From NCBI GenBank assembly GCA_963662155.1, contig OY759266.1, positions 58,078,010 to 58,142,009 on the forward strand: a DNA stretch of 64,000 nt, written 5' to 3'. The stretch is from Lamellibrachia columna (taxonomy: Eukaryota; Annelida; Polychaeta; Sabellida; Siboglinidae). A program made the position numbers and the translations under genes. Shown piece after piece: positions 1 to 9,149 of the stretch (its first letter is position 1; each line of letters starts with the position of its first letter). The notes beneath the pieces were generated by a model. The model was not told where the DNA came from and searched no databases. It was given only the letters and a program-made list of their open reading frames with translations.

Positions 1-319
1 TTTTTAGTTAATTTGTTATAATTTCCTTTATGCTTAAAATGTGTTTTCTGCCCACTCCTAAATGTGTAGTAATAATGTAATCTTGTGTCCTTGTGTTGTC
101 ACCTGGAAGAGTTGGTTGTGCTAATATAGGCAAGGTTGCATATTAACCAGAACCTCACATATATTTTGTTTGGCTTTATGCTGGTTACACAATGCAGCCC
201 GAGGCATGTATATACAGAGGGGTGGGAATTATCCATGGCAAGATGTGTCTGTTTCTCTGTGTGCGTGCATGCGTGCGTGCAGTGCAAAAAAGTGAGAGTG
301 TAGAGAACTTTGAGGGCAC

Positions 320-404
320 CTTATATATGGAGTCACCCAGGCTGTAGTCACCAATCTTCACAGACAGGTCTGATGCCAGCAGACAGTTGCGGGCAGCAAA
401 GTCC
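320..404 (-). CDS. LMTK-like receptor kinase, exon 8 (catalytic loop and DFG-region)
   Basis: This exon encodes the catalytic loop and activation-segment start of the kinase. It reads RDFAARNCL, then SVKIGDYSLGDSIYK; the first Arg codon is completed from exon 7, giving VHRDFAARNCL. The acceptor is TTGCAG|GGAC and the donor is AAG|GTGCCC. The length of 85 nt (1 + 84) fits the AG-phase end of exon 7. The family was chosen because human LMTKs read SDLALRNCL and KIGDYGL at these places. The HRD Asp and the catalytic-loop Asn are present. The metal-binding motif reads DYS, where most kinases have DFG and LMTKs have DYG. Further exons for the C-lobe and tail must lie left of the window; I found none in 1-319. 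Confidence 0.8.
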
Positions 405-652
405 CTGCAACACACGCACACTGCATAGACGGGTAGAGGAGGCTGTGTAACAACACGGGCCAAACAGAGATTGAGGTAAGTCATCAAAGATTGTTACTTA
501 AACTAAAAGCTGGTATAGGTAATGATGTAATCAACTGGATAGACAAGTGGCTTACACACAGAAGACAGAGAGTAATAGATGCTGAGATTTCAAACTGGAA
601 ATCTGTTTTTTTTAGTGGAGTACCACAGGGATCAGTATTAGGACATATACTA

Positions 653-659
<7 letters not shown>

Positions 660-720
<61 letters not shown>
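660..720. repeat. (AT)n microsatellite inside CR1 copy A
   Basis: About 60 bp of pure AT dinucleotide. It sits exactly where the RT should read LIYIND, whose codons (ATATATATAAAT) would seed it. Confidence 0.95.
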
Positions 721-723
<3 letters not shown>

Positions 724-823
724 TTGAAAGTTGACATATCTAGCAAAATACTGACATTTGCAGATGACACACAATTATTCAAGAAGGTTAAAAATTATAC
801 AGATAAACAAAGTTCACAGGATT

Positions 824-1205
824 TCTCCAGCTGTTTCCAGCACTTGGCAATGTTCTATTAACTGACTAGTCTGTATGTTGTGGTTACTACAATTGTATGG
901 TGTTTCAAGGTCTCATTCAACCAGCCAGCCTTTTTCAGAACATTATCGCCAAGCCGGCCTCTATATGCTGGCAATGAGGGTGGTCACTGCCAGGGTGCAT
1001 GTCGTCCTCAATGGCTTGTTTACATCCCTATTTAAACGAGATGGGACCAACATTAATGTGATCACCCGAGTCACAAGAGATACAAAGTCTCCAATGTTGA
1101 GAGAGCCAGGTTTTTACACCAAACATACCCATGCCCGGTCCGGGTCTTGAACTCAGAACTGTGTCATGTAAAGCTGATGTGCTAACCACTACACTACCGA
1201 ACCTC
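824..1205 (-). mobile_element. tRNA-derived SINE inserted in CR1 copy A
   Basis: Read on the minus strand from about 1205, the 5' end looks like a tRNA: GGTAGTGTAGTGGTTAGCAC resembles a box A region and GAGTTCAAGACCC a box B. A roughly 270-bp unique body follows, towards 860. It interrupts the RT frame: coding resemblance stops near KQSSQD at about 825 and resumes at LDKLVRK near 1206. Exact ends and target duplication are unclear. No coding capacity is expected. Confidence 0.65.
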
Positions 1206-2505
1206 TGGATCTAGATAAATTGGTCAGAAAAATGGCAAATGTTATTCCATTTTGGGAAATGTAAATGCATACACATAGGACATAGAAACATGGACGAAGA
1301 ATATAAAATGGGGGATGCTGTATTAGGTAGAACCACAAAAGAAAACGACTTAGGAGTAACATTTAGTGCTGACATGAAAGTTTCAAAGCAATGTGGGATT
1401 GCTGTTTCAAAAGGTAATCAAATTCTAGGGCTAATTAGGAGAACTATCACATATAAGGAGAAACAGCTAATTGTACCCCTGCACAAATATATAGTTAGAC
1501 CGCATTTGGAATTTTTTATACAGGCACGGAGCCCATATCATAAGGACATAGACAAGCTAGAAATACTACAACGAAGAGCAACTAAAATGATTCCAGAATT
1601 GAGACCTTAGTTATGAAAGCCACTTATTAGAATGTGGTTTGACAACACTGGAGACCAGGATACTAAGAGGAGACCAAATAGAAATGTTTAAAACAGTGAA
1701 TGGCTATGAGGATATTCATAGGAATATATTCTTCAAACTTAAAGAAGACAGCAGAATCAGAGGACATAAAGCAGCATTAGTTGTGGAACAGTGTAGATAG
1801 GACACGAGAAAGTACTCATTCTCACAGAGGGTGATAAATGCATGGAACAAACTGTCAAATGATGATGTTAATGCTAGTAGTGTGAATATGTTTAAAAACA
1901 GATTTGACAGATATCTGATAAGGGCATGATAAAATTGTTGGACTCTCGATAAGCCAATGGCTTCCTTGTCTTGTTGCCATCTGGAACTTGTAGTTTGGCA
2001 ATTTTGTTAAACCATGTTAAATCTTGTTAAAGGATGGATACTACTGCGATCAATAAAACTCTGGCTCTATAGTTGTGCTCACAAAGACTTGGTCCAAGCT
2101 GGTTAAGCCGAGCCAAATAGTCGTGTCTACGGTTAGTTGTGTTTATACAGAGATGGACTAGCCAACAATCTGGCCCCAAAATAACAGGATTTTCACAGTA
2201 CCAAGAACAACTAAAATATCTTTAGATGCAAAAGCATCTGCATTTTAAGCATCATGTTAACCCAGACTTTTCATTTTACTTGGAAAAATACAGATGTTTT
2301 AACACTAAAAAATGACTGAAACTTGATAAAAACAAACATAATGCCCTCTAGTTTAACTCTTTATCCCCTGGTGCCTGACAGTCCTTATAAACCCATCAAC
2401 TTCCTGATATGTAGTTATAGCAGAATGGTGCCGAATGAGTAGCTGGAATGATTCTAGAGTGGTATGAGTCATGATAGACTATGAATCATGGCCTGAATAA
2501 TTTAC

Positions 2506-2639
2506 CTGTGGACGTAGTTAAACTCGTGTAGTGCAATCAGACCAGCCGCCATGTCGCAGGCAAACTTGAGTAGCAGGCCCTTCTCATTGAATGATTGCAC
2601 AGCTACACGGTGGTCCCTTAGGTAGCCCTTCAGGTCCCC
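2506..2639 (-). CDS. LMTK-like receptor kinase, exon 7 (hinge to HRD)
   Basis: It encodes GDLKGYLRDHRVAV, then FNEKGLLLKFACDMAAGL and LHEFNYVH, ending with AG of the HRD arginine codon. This is the region after the kinase hinge; vertebrate LMTKs read CPLGDLKGYLRSC or CDLGDLKTYLR here. The acceptor is TTTGCAG|GGGGAC and the donor is CACAG|GTAAAT. The length is 134 nt (44 codons + 2), in phase with exons 6 and 8. The first 40 bases are also unit 1 of a 13-unit, 57-bp tandem array that continues into the upstream intron, so the same acceptor and coding start recur 12 more times. The proximal acceptor is chosen because only it gives an open frame in the kinase phase. Confidence 0.85.
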
Positions 2640-3340
2640 CTGCAAACACACGAACACAGCTACATGGTGGTCCCTTAGGTAGCCCTACAGGTCCCCCTGC
2701 AAACACACGAACACAGCTACATGGTGGTCCCTTAGGTAGCCCTTCAGGTCCCCCTGCAAACACACGAACACAGCTACACGGTGGTCCCTTAGGTAGCCCT
2801 TCAGGTCCTCCTGCAAACACACGAACACAGCTACATGGTGGTCCCTTAGGTAGCCCTTCAGGTCCCCCTGCAAACACACGAACACAGCTACACGGTGGTC
2901 CCTTAGGTAGCCCTTCAGGTCCCCCTGCAAACACACAAACACAGCTACACGGTGGTCCCTTAGGTAGCCCTTCAGGTCCCCCTGCAAACACACGAACACA
3001 GCTACACGGTGGTCCCTTAGGTAGCCCTTCAGGTCCCCCTGCAAACACACAAACACAGCTACACGGTGGTCCCTTAGGTAGCCCTTCAGGTCCCCCTGCA
3101 AACACACGAACACAGCTACATGGTGGTCCCTTAGGTAGCCCTTCAGGTCCCCCTGCAAACACACGAACACAGCTACATGGTGGTCCCTTAGGTAGCCCTT
3201 CAGGTCCCCCTGCAAACACACGAACACAGCTACACGGTGGTCCCTTAGGTAGCCCTTCAGGTCCCCCTGCAAACACACGAACACAGCTACATGGTGGTCC
3301 CTTAGGTAGCCCTTCAGGTACCCCTGCAAACACACGAACA
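2600..3340. repeat. 57-bp minisatellite, 13 units, straddling the intron/exon 7 boundary
   Basis: There are thirteen 57-bp units (19 codons each), differing at only a few positions. On the minus strand each unit is about 17 bases of intron end with the TTTGCAG acceptor, then 40 bases of exon 7 coding GDLKGYLRDH(R/H)VAV. Unit 1 (2600-2656) is the real exon boundary. Unit 2 (2657-2713) has TAG in place of the Lys codon of GDLK. The array is open in several frames, which makes long repetitive but probably meaningless ORFs on both strands. Confidence 0.95.
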
Positions 3341-3800
3341 CAGCTACACTGTTGTCCTTTGCATGGACCTGAAAGGGCTAAATAGAAAAACTGGTTTACA
3401 CACAGAAGATAGAGAATAATAGTAGATGGTGAGATTTCAAACTGGAAATCTGTTTTAAGTGATTGCAAACACACAAATACAGCTACACTGTGGTCCCTTG
3501 CATTTCAGATCCCCCTGCAAACACACAGCTATAAGGTGGTCCCTTATTTATGTAATCCTTTCAGATCCCCCTGCAAACACACACAAACACAGCTACACAG
3601 TGATCCTTTAGGAAGCCCTTCAGGCCCTCCTGTAAACACACTCAAACACATAGTTACATGGTTGTCCCTTACGTAGACCTTTCAAGTCCCCTACAAACAC
3701 ACACAAACACAGCTACATGGCGGTCCCCTAGGCAACCTTTCAGGTCCCCCTGTAAAGACACACAAACACATAGCTATACGGTGGTCCTTTAGGTAGCATT
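3341..3800. repeat. Degenerate, older units of the 57-bp minisatellite
   Basis: About six diverged units follow the homogeneous block, recognisable by CAGCTACA, GGTCCCTTA and CCCCTGCAAACACAC. They vary in length and have lost much of the coding match. They lie farthest from exon 7, so the array is youngest next to the exon and oldest in the intron. Confidence 0.8.
3380..3462 (+). mobile_element. CR1 reverse-transcriptase scrap inside the degenerate minisatellite
   Basis: It can be read as an RT piece ending DGEISNWKSVL, the same stretch found in the CR1 copies at 16.2 and 22.4 kb. It is about 80 bp and sits between degenerate repeat units. It is too short to be functional. Confidence 0.7.
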
Positions 3801-4091
3801 TTAGCCGTGTTATTCAACCCAACAGTGAGTATTGATATAAAGTATTTTCTATATTGAAAATTAATTTCTACACTGATGATATAAAAGTTTGGTTTGTTGT
3901 AGGCCACTACAATGATTATGAAATATTTAGCAAAAATAAGCTGGGTAGTCCTGGAAATTGTTTTTCTGTAGACCTAATGTAAAGATTTCCATTCAAAATT
4001 AGATGGTGGATGTTATCTCAAAACATTCCCCTCATAAAAAAATCCTGTGGACACCTCTGCATGAGAGTGGTCTAGTGTGTTTAACACTTAC

Positions 4092-4179
4092 AAATGGACA
4101 CATCTCGAGGACAGTCAGATATGGCATCGAGTCTGTACACTGTCCCAGTACCTTCAACACATTCGGGTGTTCAATGTCC
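4092..4179 (-). CDS. LMTK-like receptor kinase, exon 6 (N-lobe beta 4-5 and hinge)
   Basis: It encodes DIEHPNVLKVLGQC, then PYLTVLEMCPF. Human LMTK1 has LQHPNVLQCLAQC and MEFCPLGDLK here, which is the strongest single match to this family. The acceptor is TTTCAG|GGAC and the donor is TTT|GTAAGT. The length is 88 nt, completing the AG|G arginine from exon 5 and ending in phase 0, so CPF joins GDLKGYL of exon 7. Confidence 0.85.
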
Positions 4180-4750
4180 CTGAAACATGCGGGAGCATTT
4201 GTGTAATACCTATCAGGGGTTAGGTCAAAAAGTCTCACTACTAACGATTACACAATTTTATTATAAATACGAATTAACCACTTGTATAGTGACAAGTCTA
4301 GAAAATGACTTCACAATAAATAATATCCATGTTACAATTTTCAGCAAGATGGTTGAAATAACACACATTTTGAGATGGCCCTTACTTATGGTGCATGCAG
4401 AGTAGGTGTTTAAGACCCACAAAAAAGAATGGGTTGGCCGCTGGGCAGTGAACGATTCAATTGAATGCACAGATGCAGTGTCAATATGAGAGATTCAGTG
4501 GGCAATTGCTATGTAGCGTAAGCAAGTAGCACAGCAGACACTGACTACTACACTGACTACAGCCAATGACTACTTCTTAGCATAGGCCAGCCCCATGACG
4601 TGGCTTGAAAGGGGGATCCGTATCACTTTAATTTTGGCCTAGTCAGAATTCAAGGTTTTTCAAGGCTGCATGCCAAAATGTAGATTTCAAGGCCTTGAAT
4701 TCAAGGCCCCGTATGGACGCAGAAGACAAACATCTGGAAGGTAGGTTTAC

Positions 4751-4878
4751 CTGTACGGTAGCGCCTCCTGGAGGAATGCAAGTCGGTCGGTAACAGTTGC
4801 ATCTTCCTTCAACATCTGTACAACGAGCTTCGTCTTCTTGTGACCTGGAACGACCTGCTGACCTTCGCCCTGCAACAC
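4751..4878 (-). CDS. LMTK-like receptor kinase, exon 5 (beta 3 and helix C)
   Basis: It encodes VLQGEGQQVVPGHKKTKLVV, then QMLKEDATVTDRLAFLQEAL and PYR. The 5' boundary is taken at GTAG|GTGTTGCAG because it restores GKVLQGE, like GKVFLGE of LMTKs; a second acceptor nine bases downstream (TTGCAG|GGCGAA, start 4869) would give a three-residue shorter form. The donor is TACAG|GTAAAC. Where kinases have the ATP-binding Lys (VVVKEL in LMTKs), this exon reads VVQML, so Lys is replaced by Gln (codon CAG). Confidence 0.8.
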
Positions 4879-5357
4879 CTACGAAACAGCAGAGATAATT
4901 GTATCATAGCGTGTAAATACAATGAATTGGGCAAAATACTATTTTATATTTTAAACACACTAAAAGTGTAACTACACTAGTGGCAGTTGAAATGTTCAGT
5001 CAAGATGAAATCTAAAAGGTATTTCATGTAAAAAACAACTATTTTAAAGCAAGTTGAATAACCTAATACCAGAGTAGTCTGAGGTACCTAAATGTACTTG
5101 CACAGCAGACACTGACCAGACACAGGTAATGCCAGCCATTTCTCTATTTTTGTTAAAGAACACAAGACAAACCCACATCTCTTTATTGTATGCAACTAAC
5201 AGCTTTAAACCACCTTAGTAATTTGCGGATTGTATTTTATGTGCTCTTGGTTTCTTAATCACGTAGGGCTATACTATTCAAAAAATCTTTCTTATGAGAT
5301 TTTGTTGGTATTATCTCTATTTTAAAATGCTGACAGAAGAAAGTTGCTGTAATGAAC

Positions 5358-5431
5358 CTTGCCGAACCAGCCACTGCCCAGCTCCTTGATGTAGTGTATC
5401 TGACCCCGGGCTAGTTGGTTCCGTGTGTGAG
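5358..5431 (-). CDS. LMTK-like receptor kinase, exon 4 (glycine-rich loop)
   Basis: It encodes HTRNQLARGQIHYIKELGSGWFGK. GSGWFGK is the Gly-rich ATP loop with the Trp typical of LMTKs (GRGWFGK). The acceptor is TTGTAG|CTCAC and the donor is AAG|GTTCAT, a weak donor after a good exon end. The 74 nt (2 + 72) fit the phase-1 end of exon 3 and give a phase-0 end. Confidence 0.8.
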
Positions 5432-6132
5432 CTACAATGTAAACACATCAATAACTAATAACTAGCATTTCTCTGGTTCCCGGGGACCAACTCAGTCCGA
5501 TCGTCAGAATAGATTATATTACATTATATTATTATTGTTTCCTTGTAAATTAGTTAGTAACTATCACGTATTAAATGTTTCTTTTTCTTTCACTTGTCTT
5601 TGTTATCTTGTTCACTTGTGCAACCACCATTCACAACTGTTGAATTTTATAAATGGGGCATCCCAACAAGACCCGAGCAAAACCAGTGAGCGGAAACCCT
5701 GCCAATCCATGACAATAACAAATTATGTAGATCTTTACAGTAAACACAATTACTAATTCACAGTGCACTGTATATTGATTCAGCTGATTGATAACTATGT
5801 GTGCTGCATAAATATGTAACTGGTTAGAGCTACTACAGTTTAACTATGACATCTCAATTTATCCTGAAATAACTCCAACAAGATAAGAACTGGTTATGTA
5901 CATGGTAAAGAAATACTCCAGATAACTACTATTTGTGCAAGACATTTATCTGAACAACCAAAATACTTTGGCTTATCACTTCAGTGGCAATTTTTTTACT
6001 CAGACAGGCATTGCACAAACAATGATTATGTTTTGGAAGCCTGCTGCCTTGGGCAACAATTAAATAAAAAAATTAAATAGAATAAATAAAATTTGGTTGA
6101 ATTTTGCCTTGACCGAGGAGTTGTGCACTAAC

Positions 6133-6436
6133 CTATGAGATTCTGGAGTGTTGTTTGGTCTTCAGTCGCGTCCCTCTTGAGAGCTTCTTCCAAGCTTTCC
6201 TCACTGTCCCCGTCTGTGTTCCAGGCCATAGCCACCCTGGGACGCAGTCGCCGCCGGTTCACATCCGCCTTCTTGTGTCGTCGCTGACCAGTGATGTCAG
6301 GGAGAGGCTCAAAGTAGACGACTGAAGACACTGGGGTAGGGGTGCTCTCAATGGGCGGATACATGCTAAATTCATCACCAAGGGGTGCAGGCAGGTTGAC
6401 TGCAGTGTCATGGGTGTAGCCGTCATTGTCAATACT
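6133..6436 (-). CDS. LMTK-like receptor kinase, exon 3 (cytoplasmic juxtamembrane region)
   Basis: This 101-codon exon links the membrane helix to the kinase domain. It contains SIDNDGYTHD, a Pro/Thr/Ser-rich stretch, a basic segment (RRHKKADVNRRRLRPR) and an acidic one (DGDSEESLEEALKRD). The acceptor is TTGCAG|AGTATT and the donor ATAG|GTTAGT. Being low-complexity, it cannot be assigned on its own; phase (0 to 1) and position between the TM exon and the Gly loop place it. Confidence 0.7.
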
Positions 6437-6529
6437 CTGCAATGTACAAGACCTGCTGAGTAACAACTGTCTGTTCTTGTCTGTTAGTCCACTGGGCAAC
6501 AACATCATTACTTTCATCTGAGAAATATC

Positions 6530-7035
6530 GTGTCAATCCGATCATGTCTTACACAGAAAGCTGCAGTCCATCTGATATACTCACTCGTCATATCGAGAAT
6601 TGACTATGCGAACTGTCTGCTACATGGCATCCCTGATTGCCTGATCAACAAGCTGCAAAGAGTACAAAATGCTGCTGCTCGGCTGGTTGTCCACTGCCAC
6701 AGATGGGACCACATCACACCGGTACTCAAGAAACTGCATTGGCTCCCCATGAAGCAACGCATTCATTATGCAATTCTTCTACTGGCGTTTCGTGCTCAAC
6801 ACGGACTGGCTTCCGCTTACATAACTAACCTACTCCACGAACAACGAGCTACTCATGTGTTGCATTTGGCTACAATGATTTGTATGTGCCGCAATCTCGT
6901 AGCCGATACGGTGACAGAACTTTCTCAGTTTCTGCTCCACAAATGTGGAATGCACTTCCAAACGAGACGAAGACAATCTCTTGCCTAGTGACTTTTAAAA
7001 GACTTAAAAACGCATCTCTTCCAGGTTGCATATGC
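6530..7035 (+). mobile_element. L2/CR1-like RT C-terminal fragment
   Basis: It encodes the conserved tail of a non-LTR RT: SLVISRIDYANCLLHGIPD, LQRVQNAAARLVV, LHWLPMKQRI, then after a frameshift YGDRTFSVSAPQMWNALPN. It is 5'-truncated and ends in an AT-rich tail. It lies in an LMTK intron, antisense. Confidence 0.85.
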
Positions 7036-7550
7036 ATCTTAAGCACCACCTATTTATATTTTTATTATTTTGTTTGTTTATTACTAATTTTTTTATTAAA
7101 TATTTTTTATTATTTATTATTATTTTTACGTTTTTATATCAATTTTACACAATTTTTTTTACTTATTTATTACTCATTATCATATATCTTTAATAATTAT
7201 ATTCTATATAACTTTTTCTTTTAATATGATATGTTCTCTTCTATCTGAATTAATTTATCATCAATTACATAACTTATCAATGTTTAGCATATCAATGTAT
7301 TTTAAGTGCCTCCGAATGGATTTATCTAGATTTATGGCACTATACAAATGTTCTTCTTATCAGTGTCCCAGCTTAAACATCACCATAACTGCTTTTAATG
7401 TGTTGTCTCAGAATAGTAAATACATTATTACACATGACTAAATTTTTCTTTTTTAGGTTTGGGCACCTAGCAATTTTTGTTATTCTATGCAAAACTTAAT
7501 CTTCTATGCAGAAGTTTATAATTCTATTCTGTAGCCTCTGCTGCATTGCA

Positions 7551-8821
7551 TGGGTGAGATTTAGCGGTCGCCCATGGTGCCAATGGTGCCCAAAAATGGC
7601 TTCGGGCGACAGTAGCAGTAGCCCGCATAGCGCATAACAACTGGAAATATTTACAGAACTGCATTATTTTAGACCCAGCAAAAATAAACGGAATGTTAAT
7701 AAACATCTCAGAAGTCTTGTCCTGGCTATGTCGCATATATGTTAACCATAAATACTATTTTTGAGACACGTTTGACTTTGCAAGAAATGTTGCCAAACCG
7801 TAGCCAAAGCGATATCAATAGGGAGCATTCATTGTATTTTTAATCAACCATGTCGACACTCAACATGTAACTGAACAGTCATTCTACACTGAAATAATAA
7901 CCAGTCATGTTAATAGTCTACGTGCCGTGTGATGCCACTTTTATATATATATTAACAAAAATCCCCATCCCCATGACGGGATAACTTGGTAGTTCATACG
8001 TGACAGTCATGATAGCAATGTTTACCACATGCCTCAGGCTAATACGCTCAAACGTATTACCAGAAACAACCGCGTCACACACGTGATGCAATACTCGTTG
8101 CATGTTCAAAATGTTGAAGGTCGCGTGAATTTAGACCCATGGATACTTGTGTTGGTTGTAGAATAGTAGAATATATGCTTTCTATAGTCTTTTTATTGTG
8201 TATTGGCCTGAGGTCACAGACCTCGGGCCAATACATGGGTGTGTGATTTCTACTAATCCCTGAAAGTTTGGCGCCCTAGGAGGAAAACGTGAACATAACC
8301 ACATATAAACATACATACAAACATACATAAAAACATACGCTACCTTGATTATAGTTAGATATATCTACATGGTGCGCGGAGAGCTTCTGGTGAATTAATC
8401 GAGAAACTGGTTAAAGTTTCTCTAGGCTAGGGTAAAATCAGGTCCTGTAAAAAAATCAGCAAAACTGTTCAGTTCACAGGACCTGATGTCCTGTGACGCT
8501 TGGAGACTTTTCACGACTGTTGGTGTACCATGTTATGAAAGCAAAACAACCTGTCACATGTGTACAATTGTACACTGTATTTTATTCAGTATTATGTATC
8601 ACATTGTACTGATCCTGCCTTGAAAATAGATGTTTCAAAACTATTTGTTTTTGAAGTTTTTTATTTGTCGTTGATGTCGTTCATACATTCTATCTTCAAA
8701 GTATTTACTATCAAAGTATTGATTAGCAAGTGGGCTACCTAAGAAGCTGTCGGGCTACTTCACTTTGCAAGGTTGGTAGCCCGACTGGCTACCTTCCATG
8801 ACTTGTTAAATCTCACCCCTG
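7551..8821. mobile_element. hAT-like non-autonomous DNA transposon (candidate)
   Basis: The left end reads (CA)TGGGTGAGATTTA. The right end, reverse-complemented, reads CAGGGGTGAGATTTAAC, a hAT-style terminus. GCATTGCA occurs immediately outside both ends (7543-7550 and 8822-8829), a possible 8-bp target duplication, though the left terminus and the duplication overlap ambiguously. Subterminal GGGCTAC/GTAGCCC motifs cluster at both ends. No transposase frame is recognisable inside. Confidence 0.5.
8200..8234. other. Short near-perfect hairpin
   Basis: Arms GTATTGGCCTGAGGTC and its complement (one mismatch) surround an ACA loop. It lies inside the hAT-like element. Function unknown. Confidence 0.6.
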
Positions 8822-9021
8822 GCATTGCAACTGAATCTAGGTTATACTGGGCAGAAATCACCCACATGTTGATAGACAGATCGAGATCTATATGCAAGGG
8901 CAATAATATATTGATTCAGTATTGTAATCACTGCAGAGTAACCTGTCTGACAGTGAACAGCTTACACACAGAGAATAGACTGGATGAATCTGTATAGATC
9001 TCATAAAATTCTGAAACCTAC

Positions 9022-9149
9022 CACGAAACGACCAAAGTGCTTGTTGCAAAGGTCGGCACATCCAACCAACATGATGATGATTGTCACCAACAGTGTGACG
9101 GCTACAAGTCCTGCCATAAGTGGCACGTGTCCATAATAGTTTGTTGCAT
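9022..9149 (-). CDS. LMTK-like receptor kinase, exon 2 (transmembrane helix)
   Basis: It encodes ATNYYGHVPLMAGLVAV, then TLLVTIIIMLVG and CADLCNKHFGRFV: one long hydrophobic helix followed by Cys and basic residues, as expected for a type I membrane protein entering the cytosol. The acceptor is TTTCTAG|ATGC and the donor GTG|GTAGGT. The length of 128 nt (2 + 126) fits the phase-1 end of exon 1 and the phase-0 start of exon 3. Confidence 0.75.

Larger units (their letters stand above)
484..2035 (+). mobile_element. CR1-type non-LTR retrotransposon, decayed copy A (RT C-terminal half and 3' end)
   Basis: The reading runs through RT palm and thumb pieces: GNDVINWIDKWLTHRRQRV, then SGVPQGSVLG, FADDTQLF, and after an insertion a long C-terminal domain containing RRATKMIPELR and SVNMFKNRFD. 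It has many stops and frameshifts, so it is dead. Two later events interrupt it: an (AT)n expansion at the YIND codons and a tRNA-type SINE (824-1205). The 3' end carries the CTTGTTAAA-type terminal repeats shared with the other CR1 copies in the window. It lies in the intron between LMTK exons 7 and 8, antisense to that gene. Confidence 0.85.

Noticed and set aside
875..1150. 91-codon plus-strand ORF
   Set aside because: Lies within a SINE read from the wrong strand.
1100..1205. A functional tRNA gene
   Set aside because: Box A and B resemblance is there, but no cloverleaf with paired acceptor stem could be formed, and a SINE body follows; the same applies to 12430-12507 and 13405-13500.
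2600..3340. CRISPR array
   Set aside because: Units are contiguous with no unique spacers, the repeat is coding and contains a splice site, and the genome is animal. The same holds for 9456, 29375 and 62385.
2584..3474. Long repetitive ORFs on both strands (GPPANTRTQLHGG and GGPEGLPKGPPCSC types) as a secreted repeat protein
   Set aside because: They are frame shadows of the 57-bp minisatellite; only the third frame contains recognisable kinase sequence, and none has a supported start or splice context of its own.
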